Positions 17,501 through 25,326 of a stretch of DNA of 64,000 nt are shown here, piece by piece. Both the position numbers and the translations under genes were made by a program. This stretch comes from Lewinellaceae bacterium (GTDB lineage: Bacteria > Bacteroidota > Bacteroidia > Chitinophagales > Saprospiraceae): positions 1 to 64,000 of the forward strand of contig JACJXV010000007.1 of the NCBI GenBank assembly GCA_020636445.1, in the 5' to 3' direction. Position 1 is the stretch's first letter. Every line of letters starts with the position of its first letter. The notes below the pieces were generated by a model. The model did no database searches, was not told the origin of the DNA, and worked only from the letters and a program-made list of their open reading frames with translations.

Positions 17501-17628
17501 GAGATAATCTCGAAAAAACCGGGGTTGTTCCGGACATTATCGTAAACAACACCTTCGTAGATCGACTCGAAGGGCGGGACCCGCAACTCGACCGGGCAAT
17601 CGACTGGATTTTGGGGCAATTAAAGTAG
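14506..17628 (+). CDS. Tricorn-like S41 protease with beta-propeller and PDZ domain
   Basis: The product has 1040 residues with a signal peptide (ends near ELHAQ). Repeated PD40/WD40-like blades (PSLSPDGKTMVFTY, PRISPDGQWLAFS and others) fill about residues 30-520. A helical C1 domain, a PDZ domain (about 750-830) and the S41 catalytic core with LDLRYNTGG and SLSDAEMTSQGF follow. SSHLGF matches the position of the tricorn catalytic His region. Tricorn proteases degrade peptides released by other proteases. The export signal puts this one in the periplasm, and the family is common in Bacteroidota. A hairpin directly follows the stop. Confidence 0.92.
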   Translation: MHITRLQLLFWAILLFAGELHAQSANPPFFTDEPSLSPDGKTMVFTYAGDLWQVATSGGLATRLTALDGDESRPRISPDGQWLAFSANQSGNTDVYVMPLGGGEIVRLTYHSATDNAATWSWDSKTVLFESSRYNRLSIYSVSRDGGTPMRLFGHFHNTVHNPAIHPKTGAIFFNESWESSLNLARKRYKGPFNPDIKSYNPKTQQYQVYTSWEGKDFGAIIDQQGTTYFLSDESNGEYNLYLLEAAGKKQRLTNFPTSIWNPNISADGSKIAFRRDYQLYVYEVASRKTTLVPIRLPEYNTLPLEQDFSVKGNITAFDPSPDGQKLAFVSRGRLFVSDSKGKFVRELATRDQERVMEVYWLKDSKSLIYSQTVNGHLNWFTCPADGSGSEKQLTNDIHNNRLLSFNSKQTQAVYLAGRQELRLLDLESMTSKTLLQETFWDLYSDRPQFGPDDRHIVFTAYRDFERDVFVYDLQTNTTRNLTQTGVTEAEPVWTPDGRYLLYTSNPTVPSYPFGLEDANIYRLSLQAYDEPYRSDKFNELFAAKDTSKKDALPVINIEEAGLLERTEVVGPGFGTQSAPFVIQQGDKTIVLFQSNHDKGRTGLYKTVYQPFEEPKTDAITGVGSAEIRSTGKKHYVLSRGTISTLDIDGNKTEALAIDYTFRRPLRAEFNQMFTETWVNLKENFYDEKFHGVDWEAMRDRYAAFLPHITDRSNLRMLLNDMLGELNSSHLGFRSTGPEESVFYKSQSAGTGVLFSEADPYRVDHIVRRSPASLVGKDIQPGDRLVAVDGVGINTQENRERYFVRPSLDEEISLTFSRQDSRYTVKIHPVSAGQITSLLYEEWEDSNQERVDDRGKQRIAYVHMRNMGQGELDEFLRDMVSDGYRRDALILDLRYNTGGNVHDKVLQFLSQRPYLQWKYRENPMSPQPNFGPAAKPIVLLTNEQSLSDAEMTSQGFKVLQLGKIIGMPTYRWIIFTSGKSLVDGSFYRLPSWGCYSLDGDNLEKTGVVPDIIVNNTFVDRLEGRDPQLDRAIDWILGQLK

Positions 17629-17630
17629 TC

Positions 17631-17660
17631 GTCCAAAATGAGTCATCCCGAATTTTGGAC
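17631..17660 (+). terminator. Hairpin after the tricorn-like gene
   Basis: GTCCAAAAT (17631-17639) pairs with ATTTTGGAC (17652-17660), starting 3 bp after the stop. It has no real T-run, so termination strength is uncertain. Its right arm overlaps the start of the repeat region. Confidence 0.45.
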
Positions 17661-17987
17661 AACCTGGCTTTCTGGTTTAGAGCCGCTGCGCTGCGCTTGC
17701 TAGTTTAGAGCCGTTCGCTGCGCTCACTGGTTTAGAGCCGCGCGTCGCGTTGCTCCGCGTTAGTTTAGAGAGGGTTTATAAGAAAAGGTAGTTCCAGAAA
17801 ACAAGCTAAACCCTCTAAACCAGCACTGCAGGTGCGACGCTAAACTAAGCCTGCCCAGCTTGCCCGTATGGGTCTGGGCTACGAGCGGAGTGAGTGGCGG
17901 CTCTAAACCAGCCTGCCCTCCAAAGGCGGGTAAACCCTCCATAGGCGGGTAAACCCTGCCTGCTACCAAATCAGCATTCGGGATGAC
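17642..17987. repeat. MITE-like region bounded by 12-bp inverted repeats with nested repeats
   Basis: The outer perfect inverted repeats are GTCATCCCGAAT (17642-17653) and ATTCGGGATGAC (17976-17987). Inside are direct repeats of GTTTAGAGCCG near 17675, 17703 and 17730, with a variant at 17763. A 15-bp inverted pair CTGGTTTAGAGCCGC (17727-17741) and GCGGCTCTAAACCAG (17897-17911) is also present. An inner pair GTTTAGAG..GGGTTTA / TAAACCCTCTAAAC lies near 17763-17820. AGGCGGGTAAACCCT occurs twice (17924-17938, 17943-17957). The segment is not coding. Confidence 0.7.
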
Positions 17988-18105
17988 AAGTTGAGTATAT
18001 AATGCCTCCATATGAGGAACAAGCGTCCTGGTTCCAGCAATAAATTTCTGGGTTAATCAATCATCATTTTAGCATCTCCTGCGTTTAATCAAGAAAAAAT
18101 ACTGT

Positions 18106-18540
18106 ATGTACAAGTTTTGGCAAATCTTGCTATTATCCACCTCTTGTTGGGTGGCTGTTCAGGCGCAATCTTCGCCAGTAGGCACCTGGAAAACCATTGA
18201 CGACAAAACCGGTGAGGCAAAGTCGTATGTTGAAGTGTATGAAAAGGGCGGTAAGCTCTATGGGAAAGTCACCCGGCTATTACTCAAACCGGCCGATACG
18301 GTGTGCGAAAAATGCAAGGGTGACAAGGCCAATAAGCCGGTACAGGGGATGGTCATCGTCGACGGCCTCAGCAAGCAGGGCGACACCTGGAAGGGTGGCA
18401 ATATTATGGACCCTGAAAACGGTAATTATTACAGTTGTTCTATGTGGTTAGAACCCGGGCAGCCCAATGAATTGCGTGTCCGGGGCAAACATTGGTCCGG
18501 GATCTATCGTACCCAAACCTGGTACCGGATAAAAGAGTAA
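18106..18540 (+). CDS. DUF2147 domain secreted protein
   Basis: The 144-residue protein has a signal peptide (ends near VAVQAQ). One DUF2147 domain spans about residues 26-142: it opens with PVGTWKTIDDKTGE, has the CEKCKGD motif about residue 66, and closes with RTQTWYRI. The family is a small exported beta-barrel-like fold of unknown function, widespread in Gram-negative bacteria. It acts in the periplasm or outer membrane space. It is monocistronic, preceded by a repeat region and followed by a bidirectional hairpin. Confidence 0.9.
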   Translation: MYKFWQILLLSTSCWVAVQAQSSPVGTWKTIDDKTGEAKSYVEVYEKGGKLYGKVTRLLLKPADTVCEKCKGDKANKPVQGMVIVDGLSKQGDTWKGGNIMDPENGNYYSCSMWLEPGQPNELRVRGKHWSGIYRTQTWYRIKE

Positions 18541-18548
18541 AGATTCGA

Positions 18549-18594
18549 CATACGTGTTTTGGTACCGCCCTATGTGCGTACCGAAACACGTATG
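18549..18594. terminator. Bidirectional terminator between DUF2147 and ctpA-like gene
   Basis: A 17-bp stem with one G-T wobble (18549-18565 pairs with 18578-18594; arms CATACGTGTTTTGGTAC and GTACCGAAACACGTATG) lies between two convergent genes. It is the only structure in the 68-bp gap. Confidence 0.7.
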
Positions 18595-18608
18595 CCAATC
18601 AGGGAAGT

Positions 18609-20243
18609 TTATTTTTGCCCTAAGATCTGCCGGTAACGCTTGTCATCGCGGAGCAGCTTGATGGCTTCTTTAACTTCCGGATCATTGCGCAAACCAATCC
18701 TTACCCGGCCATTGGCATAGTAGTAACGGGCCGCAATTTCTTTCTCGATCAGGTTGGTGAGAATCGTTTTGTACTGCCGGATATTATCAAGCTGTGCTTG
18801 CTGAAGAGCATTGTCCAGGGACTTGATGGCCCCATCCAGCGCATACCCTTCCTTAGCTGTTTCCGCCTTTAGTTGCTCGAGAATTTTTTCTGATTCTGTG
18901 CGGAAAATGACGCCTTCTTTCTGCAGGAAAGTCAAAAAGCTATCAAATTCTGTAAAGTGTAAGTCTTCCAGGGAAGGCATCGATTCTTTCCCCGCACAAT
19001 ATTGCGACACAAACCGGAAAATGACATCCTGTTGGTTTAGCGCTTTAATGACCGGGATATTATCCGGTTGTTGTACCTCTAAATCAGGATCCACACCTCC
19101 TCCATCATAAACAGCGCGGTGATTGCGGGTCTCAAACGCTACCCGTTCGGAAATGGGCAGTTCCACCGGTTCACCATTCTCGTAACGGACACTTTGAATG
19201 CATCGTCCGCTTGGGATGTAGTACTTGGAACTGGTAAATTTAAGCTTGGAATTGTAGCCCACATCCAACGTATTCTGCACCAGGCCTTTCCCGTAAGAAC
19301 GTTGCCCAATAAGCACCCCGCGGTCATAATCCTGCATAACCCCACTAACAATTTCGGAAGCCGAAGCCGACCGCTTATTGATTAATACGGTTAGCGGAAG
19401 CTCCTCTTCAATCGCAGAACCAGGGGTGCGGAAACTCAAATCGCGTTCTTTAATCCGTCCCTTGGTCAAAACGACCAGTTCGCCCTTCGGGATAAATACA
19501 TTACATACGCTAACCGCCTCATTGAGCAATCCGCCTCCATTATCCCGTAAGTCGAGGATGATGCCTTTTATATTCGGGTTTTCCTTGCGCATATCGCGAA
19601 TGGCATTACCAACGTTACGGCCAGCTTCCCGGGTAAAGGTGGTCAGCGACACATAGGCAATATCCCCTTCCAGCAACCCTGAATACGGGACGTTGGGGAT
19701 TTCAAAATCCCCCCGATTGAGCTTTACCTTAATCTCATTTTTTTGCCCGGGCCGACGTAACGTCAACTCGACTGCTGTTCCGGAAGCCCCGCGCAGAAAA
19801 AAATCAACCTCTTCGGTACTCTTTCCCTTGGTATCACGCCCGTCTATGGAAACAATTTGATCTCCCACTTTAATCCCTGCCTGATCAGCGGGCTGCCCCT
19901 CGTAAAGCTCTACCACAGTGGCATAATCGCCTACCTGGCGGAAGTCAAGGCCTGCACTGTTAGACTTGCCTTCCGCCAGAATTCGGTATCGTTCAATATC
20001 TGATTCCGCGATATAATTCGTAAAAGGGTCCAGGGACGCAACCATTGCTTCCAGGCCTATGCGCATTATTTTACCGGGGTCGATTTCATCAACGAAGCCG
20101 TTGTTGAGTTCTTTGTAGACGTTGGCAAAAATTTCGAGGTTCTTGCTGATTTCAAATTCACGGCGATTGTCCGGACCAGCCGTAAAAGCCAGACCAACCA
20201 ACACCAAAAGTACCAGCGTGAGATTAAGCGTTCGGTTCTTCAT
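18609..20243 (-). CDS. S41-family C-terminal processing peptidase (CtpA-like)
   Basis: The ATG at 20243 is chosen over an upstream TTG. The 544-residue protein has an N-terminal signal/anchor (MKNRTLNLTLVLLVLVGLAF) and a PDZ domain (about 90-180, GLDFRQVGDYATVV ... GIKVGDQIVSIDG). The S41 core has LDLRDNGGG, the nucleophile in SASASEIVSGVMQD and the Lys in RSYGKGLVQ, that is, the Ser-Lys dyad. It acts in the periplasm, where CtpA-type proteases trim or degrade envelope proteins, including cell-wall hydrolases. The C-terminal region (about 400-544) is helical. Confidence 0.93.
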   Translation of the reverse strand: MKNRTLNLTLVLLVLVGLAFTAGPDNRREFEISKNLEIFANVYKELNNGFVDEIDPGKIMRIGLEAMVASLDPFTNYIAESDIERYRILAEGKSNSAGLDFRQVGDYATVVELYEGQPADQAGIKVGDQIVSIDGRDTKGKSTEEVDFFLRGASGTAVELTLRRPGQKNEIKVKLNRGDFEIPNVPYSGLLEGDIAYVSLTTFTREAGRNVGNAIRDMRKENPNIKGIILDLRDNGGGLLNEAVSVCNVFIPKGELVVLTKGRIKERDLSFRTPGSAIEEELPLTVLINKRSASASEIVSGVMQDYDRGVLIGQRSYGKGLVQNTLDVGYNSKLKFTSSKYYIPSGRCIQSVRYENGEPVELPISERVAFETRNHRAVYDGGGVDPDLEVQQPDNIPVIKALNQQDVIFRFVSQYCAGKESMPSLEDLHFTEFDSFLTFLQKEGVIFRTESEKILEQLKAETAKEGYALDGAIKSLDNALQQAQLDNIRQYKTILTNLIEKEIAARYYYANGRVRIGLRNDPEVKEAIKLLRDDKRYRQILGQK

Positions 20244-20357
20244 AAGTAATTGTATCAAAGAATTTCCACAACTTACAAGGTAATGCTAAAAAGACAAACG
20301 GCGAGCCGGAATAGTTGCCCGCCTTTCCATAGTAACGCAGAAAAGCAAGGATCTGGT

Positions 20358-21131
20358 TTATGCCGGTTCGCGCAGAAATTGCAACACAGCATCCAGCAAG
20401 GCTTCGGGCGCTTCCGCATGAACCCAATGACCGGCATCGGGAATCGTCAGCAGCTGGGCGCGGGGAAAATAACGGTGGATACGCGGCAAATCTTCATCCA
20501 GCACATACGACGACCGTTCGCCGCGAATAAAAAGAGTCGGCCCATTGTAGGGACCTTCTGCCTGAGGTGGCTGCAAAATATCCGCGTATTTTTCCTGAAT
20601 GACCGGCAAGTTCATTTTCCATTCATAGCCCCCAGTCTTATTGCGGCTTAAGTTTTTGAGTAGAAACTGCCGAACCCCGGGGTCTGGAACTTTGGGGGCG
20701 AGATAGTCTTCCGCTTCCTGGCGACTGGTAATGGTGGCCGGATCAAAAGCGTTCAGGCCAGCAAAAATATCTTCGTGGCCAGGAGCATATTCCTTGGGTG
20801 CGATATCGACAATGATCAGTTTTTGCACGTGGTCGGGATAACGCAGCGCATACTCCATTGCCGTCTTCCCTCCCATAGAGTGTCCCAGCAGAAACGTTTC
20901 ATAGATCCAGTGCTGGTCGAGAAACTGATGTAAGTCTTCGGCTAAGGTAGGGTAGTCGAAATCCGGCAGGTGAGGAGATCGTCCGTGGTTACGCTGATCA
21001 AGGATGTATACCGAATAATGGTCGGCAAGCGCTTTCGCCTGGGTTTGCCAGTTATCCAGCGTACCAAAAAGCCCGTGTAAAATGACCAGGGGAAACCCTT
21101 CCCCAAAGGTTTTGAAATTCAACTCAATCAT
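20358..21131 (-). CDS. Alpha/beta hydrolase (YbfF-like esterase)
   Basis: The 257-residue cytosolic enzyme has HGLFGTLDNW (oxyanion HG), DQRNHGRS and the nucleophile elbow GHSMGG (Ser about 96). The catalytic His is in DAGHWVHAE. This pattern is that of the YbfF/ABHD11-type esterases, which cleave short acyl esters and possibly acyl-CoA. It starts 9 bp after the stop of the Nudix gene, so the two are probably cotranscribed. The physiological substrate is unknown. Confidence 0.9.
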   Translation of the reverse strand: MIELNFKTFGEGFPLVILHGLFGTLDNWQTQAKALADHYSVYILDQRNHGRSPHLPDFDYPTLAEDLHQFLDQHWIYETFLLGHSMGGKTAMEYALRYPDHVQKLIIVDIAPKEYAPGHEDIFAGLNAFDPATITSRQEAEDYLAPKVPDPGVRQFLLKNLSRNKTGGYEWKMNLPVIQEKYADILQPPQAEGPYNGPTLFIRGERSSYVLDEDLPRIHRYFPRAQLLTIPDAGHWVHAEAPEALLDAVLQFLREPA

Positions 21132-21140
21132 AGCATACCA

Positions 21141-21773
21141 TTAATCGGGTAATTCACCTTCCAATACCGCTAACAGTTCGCTGAGAATCATGGCAGTTGC
21201 CCCCCAGACTACTTGGTTTTCAACAGCAAAAAAGGGTACATCGCGCAAAAGCAGGTTAGGCGCGATGGGAATATTGGTTTTTTGGCAAACCGCCGGATTC
21301 AAGAATTCCGCAAAAGGAACCTCCAGGATCCGCCGTACTTCACTTTCCTGGGGCTGAAATACAGGTGTTGTTTCGGTAAATCCGACAAAGGGGCTGACCT
21401 TAAAATTACTAACCGGAATATACAGCTCTGTTAAAGGGCCTAACAAGCGTATCGCCTGCCGGTTGACACCCACCTCCTCCTCGGCTTCGCGGAGGGCGGT
21501 ATAGGCCAGTGAGGTATCCGTGTCATCCCAGCGCCCCCCGGGAAAACTAATTTGTCCGCGATGGCGGTCATTTTCGTTATGGGACTCCCGCTCAATCAGC
21601 ACCAGATGCCAATCCGATTTTTTTGGAAAAAACAAAGCCAGTACCGCTGCCTGCTTAGCCGTTGGAGGCGGAGGGGAATTATCATAACGAGCCGCATGCG
21701 CCATGCGGAATTGCGCTTGCTGCCCAGGTAGAGGCCTTTGCAACCCCTGCTCGATTTTACGAATCAGTTCCAT
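21141..21773 (-). CDS. Nudix hydrolase, CoA pyrophosphatase-like (NudL family)
   Basis: The start is put at 21773 (MELIRKIEQGL). The frame is open to 21920, but that extension runs through the hemD terminator at 21885-21917. The 210-residue product has the Nudix box GGRWDDTDTSLAYTALREAE followed by EEVGV, and an upstream HRGQISFPGG, typical of NudL/NUDT7-type CoA diphosphatases. These enzymes split CoA derivatives into phosphopantetheine and 3',5'-ADP. It is followed closely by an esterase gene, so an acyl-CoA clean-up role for the pair is plausible but inferred. Confidence 0.88.
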   Translation of the reverse strand: MELIRKIEQGLQRPLPGQQAQFRMAHAARYDNSPPPPTAKQAAVLALFFPKKSDWHLVLIERESHNENDRHRGQISFPGGRWDDTDTSLAYTALREAEEEVGVNRQAIRLLGPLTELYIPVSNFKVSPFVGFTETTPVFQPQESEVRRILEVPFAEFLNPAVCQKTNIPIAPNLLLRDVPFFAVENQVVWGATAMILSELLAVLEGELPD

Positions 21774-21884
21774 CCTACTAATTTTCTCCGTGTGGGTAAC
21801 AACAGCTCCCACATAAGGGTTGATTATATTTCCACTAATCTGCCTTGAAAGCCACTTCAATTTCCCCGGAGAGCTAAAACAACA

Positions 21885-21917
21885 GCAGGAATCAACCGAT
21901 CGCCGATTGATTCCTGC
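21885..21917 (-). terminator. Intrinsic terminator of hemD
   Basis: GCAGGAATCAA (21885-21895) pairs with TTGATTCCTGC (21907-21917), with extra pairing toward the loop. On the minus strand it is followed by TGTTGTTTTAG. It lies 26 bp after the hemD stop and 112 bp before the Nudix ATG. Confidence 0.75.
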
Positions 21918-21942
21918 CATAAGATAAGTCCGCTACTGTGGG

Positions 21943-22731
21943 TTACTCCACGGGTTCTACCTGGTTTGCTTTCTGAAGATAAAGGTCCAGCGCAACCGTC
22001 ATTGACGGTACATCAGGTGCTGGCACCTTAACATTGGCGGTAAGGCCTCGTTCTTCAACAGCACTACAGGTGCTATTGCCGAAAACGGCAATGCGGGTTT
22101 CATTCTGTTTGAAATCCGGAAAGTTGTCGTAAAGCGATTCTATTCCTTGTGGGCTGAAGAATACCAACATGTCATAGGTTACATCGCTGAGATCCGACAG
22201 GTCGGAACTAACTGTGTTGTACATGATCGCATCTTTCCAGGAATACCCATGGTCGTCAAGATATTTGCATATCTCTTTAGCGCCCAGGTTGGAACAGGGT
22301 AGCAAGAATTTTTCATTCTTGTGCTTCTTGAGGGCCGCTGCCAGATCTTCGATGCTGCGCTTGCCCACAAAAACTTTGCGTTTGCGGTAGATGATGAATT
22401 TCTGCAGGTAGTTGGCAATTGTTTCCGACAAGCAGAAATACTTCAGTTCCGGAGATACTTTCGTGCGCATTTCTTCGCACATCCGAAAGAAGTGGTCTAC
22501 GGAATTTTTACTGGTAAGAATAATCGCCGAGAAATCCTCCAAATGTACACGCTGCTTACGGAAGTCGCGGGCTTCAACTGGTTCCACATGGATAAAGGGA
22601 CGCCAGTCAATTTGAACCTTGTACTTCTTTTCCAGCTCGTAATAAGGTGAACGCTCGGGTTTGGGCTGGGATACCAGGATTGTTCTTACACGCTTGTAAG
22701 CTTCTTCCTTTGCTTTGCCATTGGCTGCCAT
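21943..22731 (-). CDS. hemD: Uroporphyrinogen-III synthase
   Basis: The 262-residue cytosolic protein has the HemD pattern: ILVSQPKPERSPYYELEKK at the N-terminus, AIILTSKNSVDHFF in the first domain, and DMLVFFSPQGIESL with FGNSTCSAVEERG in the second. The enzyme cyclises hydroxymethylbilane to uroporphyrinogen III in heme and siroheme synthesis. HemD sequences diverge strongly, but the DUF4271 gene directly upstream is a recurrent HemD neighbour in Bacteroidota and supports the call. No other heme gene is in the window. Confidence 0.88.
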   Translation of the reverse strand: MAANGKAKEEAYKRVRTILVSQPKPERSPYYELEKKYKVQIDWRPFIHVEPVEARDFRKQRVHLEDFSAIILTSKNSVDHFFRMCEEMRTKVSPELKYFCLSETIANYLQKFIIYRKRKVFVGKRSIEDLAAALKKHKNEKFLLPCSNLGAKEICKYLDDHGYSWKDAIMYNTVSSDLSDLSDVTYDMLVFFSPQGIESLYDNFPDFKQNETRIAVFGNSTCSAVEERGLTANVKVPAPDVPSMTVALDLYLQKANQVEPVE

Positions 22732-22775
22732 TCAGTAAAGTTTTTGTATCTAAGAAACACCCAAAATATCTATAA

Positions 22776-23729
22776 CTAATTCAAAATCAATTTGTAAAGA
22801 ACCATAATAGGTGCAACTTCGACACTGCAAATATACAACAAAAAGTGAAATTTGTGTGCGGCAATAAAACGATTAGCAATTAGAATGCTGCGTAAGATGC
22901 GAAACAAGTAAACTAATGCCACCCCTCCCAGGCCTCCCTGAATCAGGTAAGCATGAAGGTTATTCGGGCCGTAAGCCAATAGTATATTTACAGGTGCCAG
23001 AAAAAGCCCCAGAATAATCCCAAAGACGATAATCAGAAACTGATATCTGCTTTCCTCCTTTTCGACCGGAAAAATAAATCCGATAATGGCCAGAACTATA
23101 TGCTTCGCCAAAACAAGCAAGGTTACGCCCAGCAAGCAAAGACCAAACAAACTCCAGGGAGAGAAGGGGGTTGCTACCTTCCAGTATTGTATGGCAAAAT
23201 AAACGAAACTCCCCCCGTTGAACAGGAAAAGCAAATAGAGTAAGAGAAAAGGCCAAATTCCCCGCCCTTCCTGCTCGCGAAATAATTGGTTAAGGAGATT
23301 TTCGTTCAGAAAAGCCTGATAAGTACGACCCACCACCGATCGAAGCAGGGTCATCAGGAAAGCCAGGAGTACAAAAATTACGGCAACAACCAGGAATTGT
23401 ATGTGTTGCCGGGCCTTGGCGCTGTCCTTGCCAGGGGAAGGCTTTGGTAAAGAAAACCACGGCTTACGTGCGGCAGGTGCCACGGTCGGACGCTTTGATT
23501 TGGGCATCGGCCGCTTGCGGAGTTCAAAGGGATTATCATTTCCAGTTCCCGGGGTTACTGCTACTACATCGGTAGAAGAGTTGCTTGTGGAAGCCAGGCT
23601 ACCAGCAGGCAGACGAAAGGTTAAGTCGAAAGGATTCGGACTTTCCTGCGCACATACCCCCATCAAGGAGCCAACCAACAAGAAAACACCAAGGAGTTTT
23701 CGTCCCAATGTCCAAGTAATTTGATGCAA
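22776..23729 (-). CDS. DUF4271 integral membrane protein
   Basis: The 317-residue protein has a signal peptide (LLGVFLLVGSLMGVCAQ), a Pro/Ser/basic linker (about 25-100) and about six membrane segments from residue 108 on, matching DUF4271. The family has no established function and usually precedes hemD in Bacteroidota, as here. No ATG gives an intact signal peptide. TTG codons at 23729 or 23708 are the options. A TAACTTTG promoter box at 23727-23734 overlaps the first, so 23708 may be the real start. Confidence 0.85.
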   Translation of the reverse strand: MHQITWTLGRKLLGVFLLVGSLMGVCAQESPNPFDLTFRLPAGSLASTSNSSTDVVAVTPGTGNDNPFELRKRPMPKSKRPTVAPAARKPWFSLPKPSPGKDSAKARQHIQFLVVAVIFVLLAFLMTLLRSVVGRTYQAFLNENLLNQLFREQEGRGIWPFLLLYLLFLFNGGSFVYFAIQYWKVATPFSPWSLFGLCLLGVTLLVLAKHIVLAIIGFIFPVEKEESRYQFLIIVFGIILGLFLAPVNILLAYGPNNLHAYLIQGGLGGVALVYLFRILRSILIANRFIAAHKFHFLLYICSVEVAPIMVLYKLILN

Positions 23730-23734
23730 AGTTA
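23727..23734 (-). promoter_or_regulatory. -7 promoter box of the DUF4271-hemD unit
   Basis: TAACTTTG on the minus strand matches TAnnTTTG exactly and overlaps the TTG at 23729. Transcription from it would begin downstream of that TTG. A good -33 element is not obvious. Confidence 0.45.
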
Positions 23735-24051
23735 CAAAATTGACCTGAATTAGTTTATCTCCAATGATTCGGTTTATTCAGCGGTGGTAATGAAGGGGTT
23801 ACTTGTTGCAGGTAAAACGCATTCCTCACCCGTCCACTTTTCTTTACTCCCTGTTTTCTGGTTTGCTTCGCCCGTTGACGCCAGCACAGGCTGATGGTCT
23901 ATGCTCTGATCAGGGCCAATGGCATTCCCATTTCCCGGACACTTCGCGATAGGTTAATCAGCAAGCTCGGCGGTGTTAATGTGCTGTTAACAGTTGTGGG
24001 AATGGCATTTTTCCCTGTAATTTGCTGATCGATCTGGGGTTAACCACGAAT
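23735..24051. other. Divergent intergenic stretch
   Basis: No gene seen. It contains a perfect 10-bp palindrome CTGTTAACAG (23984-23993) and a TAATTTG element just before the histidine kinase start, possible control sites for the two-component operon. Confidence 0.4.
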
Positions 24052-25326
24052 ATGCGGGATATTCAAATAATGCGGGTAGTGATTTTAGGCATGATCGCCA
24101 TTACCGGAATCATTGCCATGCAGTCCTATTGGGTGCTGAGCACCTGGAATATTAACGAACAAGAGTTTAACCGCAAGGCACACCTGGCTCTTTACCGGGT
24201 AGCAGAAGCCCTTGCCGATGCGAATGGAACAGCTCTTCCAGCACGCGATGTAGTTAAGAAACGCAGTTCCAATTATTTCGTGGTTAATATCGCCGATGAA
24301 ATTGACACTGAGTTATTGGAGTATTACCTCCAGCGGGAACTGGAAAACCTGGTGTTGAATATTGATTTTGAATATGCTGTTTTTGACTGTAATACCAACG
24401 AGATGGTTTACGGTAACTATTGCAGCTACGACCCCGAACGCAAGGCCATTCCCCGCAGTAGCCAATTACCTGGCTACCACGAATTTACGTACTATTTTGG
24501 GGTTAAATTTCCCACCCGATCCGGATTCCTTTGGGGGCGTATGCAGCTATCGTTATTTTTTTCGGGCATTCTCCTGCTGACAGTAGTGTTCTTCACCTAT
24601 TCGCTGGGAGTTATCTTGCGACAAAAGCGCTTATCGGAAGCGCAAAAGGATTTTATCAACAATATGACGCACGAGTTCAAGACGCCCCTGTCGACGATTA
24701 AAATTGCTGCGGAGGTGTTTTTGAAAAGTCCGGCCATTATCGCCGATGCCCGACTGCATCAGTACGCAGACATTATTCAAGAGCAAAATGCGCGGCTCAA
24801 CCAACAGGTTGAGCGGGTACTCCGCCTGGCCCAACTGGAACGCGAAGAATTTAATTTACAACAAGAACCGTTCAATCTGGCTTCTCTGATTCAGCCTATT
24901 GCACAGAGTGAAGCCATGCGGATTGAAGAAAGTGGAGGAAAGCTGAATACCGACTTGGCCGCTGCGGACGTTACCGTGATGGCTGATAAAATTCACCTGA
25001 CGAATATTTTGCACAGCCTGTTGGATAACGCGCGCAAATACTGTCTGCAGAACCCGATCATTCACCTGCGTTGCCACAGGACCAAAACGGGGCTGCAATT
25101 GGAAATTGAAGACAATGGAGTAGGGATTCCACGGGAGCTACAAACCCGGGTTTTTGAAAAATTCTTCCGGGTACCCACGGGTAACATCCATAATGTGAAA
25201 GGGTTTGGCCTTGGGTTATACTATGTCAATAAAGTCTGCCAGGCGCATGGCTGGCGACTGAAACTGGAAAGTAAAGAGGGATCTGGCACGCTGATTTGCA
25301 TTCAGATGCCGATCAAGCAAGAATGA
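24052..25326 (+). CDS. Membrane sensor histidine kinase
   Basis: The ATG at 24052 is preferred to an upstream TTG. The 424-residue protein has a first membrane segment (about 7-25), a periplasmic sensor of about 150 residues with two Cys (CNTNEM, NYCSYD), and a second membrane segment (about 165-190). A HisKA domain has His in NNMTHEFKTP, and a HATPase domain has DNARKYC (N box), EDNGVGIP (G1) and GFGLGLYYV (G2). No clear HAMP linker is visible. Its stop overlaps the response regulator start in ATGA, so the pair is translationally coupled. The signal sensed is unknown. Confidence 0.93.
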   Translation: MRDIQIMRVVILGMIAITGIIAMQSYWVLSTWNINEQEFNRKAHLALYRVAEALADANGTALPARDVVKKRSSNYFVVNIADEIDTELLEYYLQRELENLVLNIDFEYAVFDCNTNEMVYGNYCSYDPERKAIPRSSQLPGYHEFTYYFGVKFPTRSGFLWGRMQLSLFFSGILLLTVVFFTYSLGVILRQKRLSEAQKDFINNMTHEFKTPLSTIKIAAEVFLKSPAIIADARLHQYADIIQEQNARLNQQVERVLRLAQLEREEFNLQQEPFNLASLIQPIAQSEAMRIEESGGKLNTDLAAADVTVMADKIHLTNILHSLLDNARKYCLQNPIIHLRCHRTKTGLQLEIEDNGVGIPRELQTRVFEKFFRVPTGNIHNVKGFGLGLYYVNKVCQAHGWRLKLESKEGSGTLICIQMPIKQE

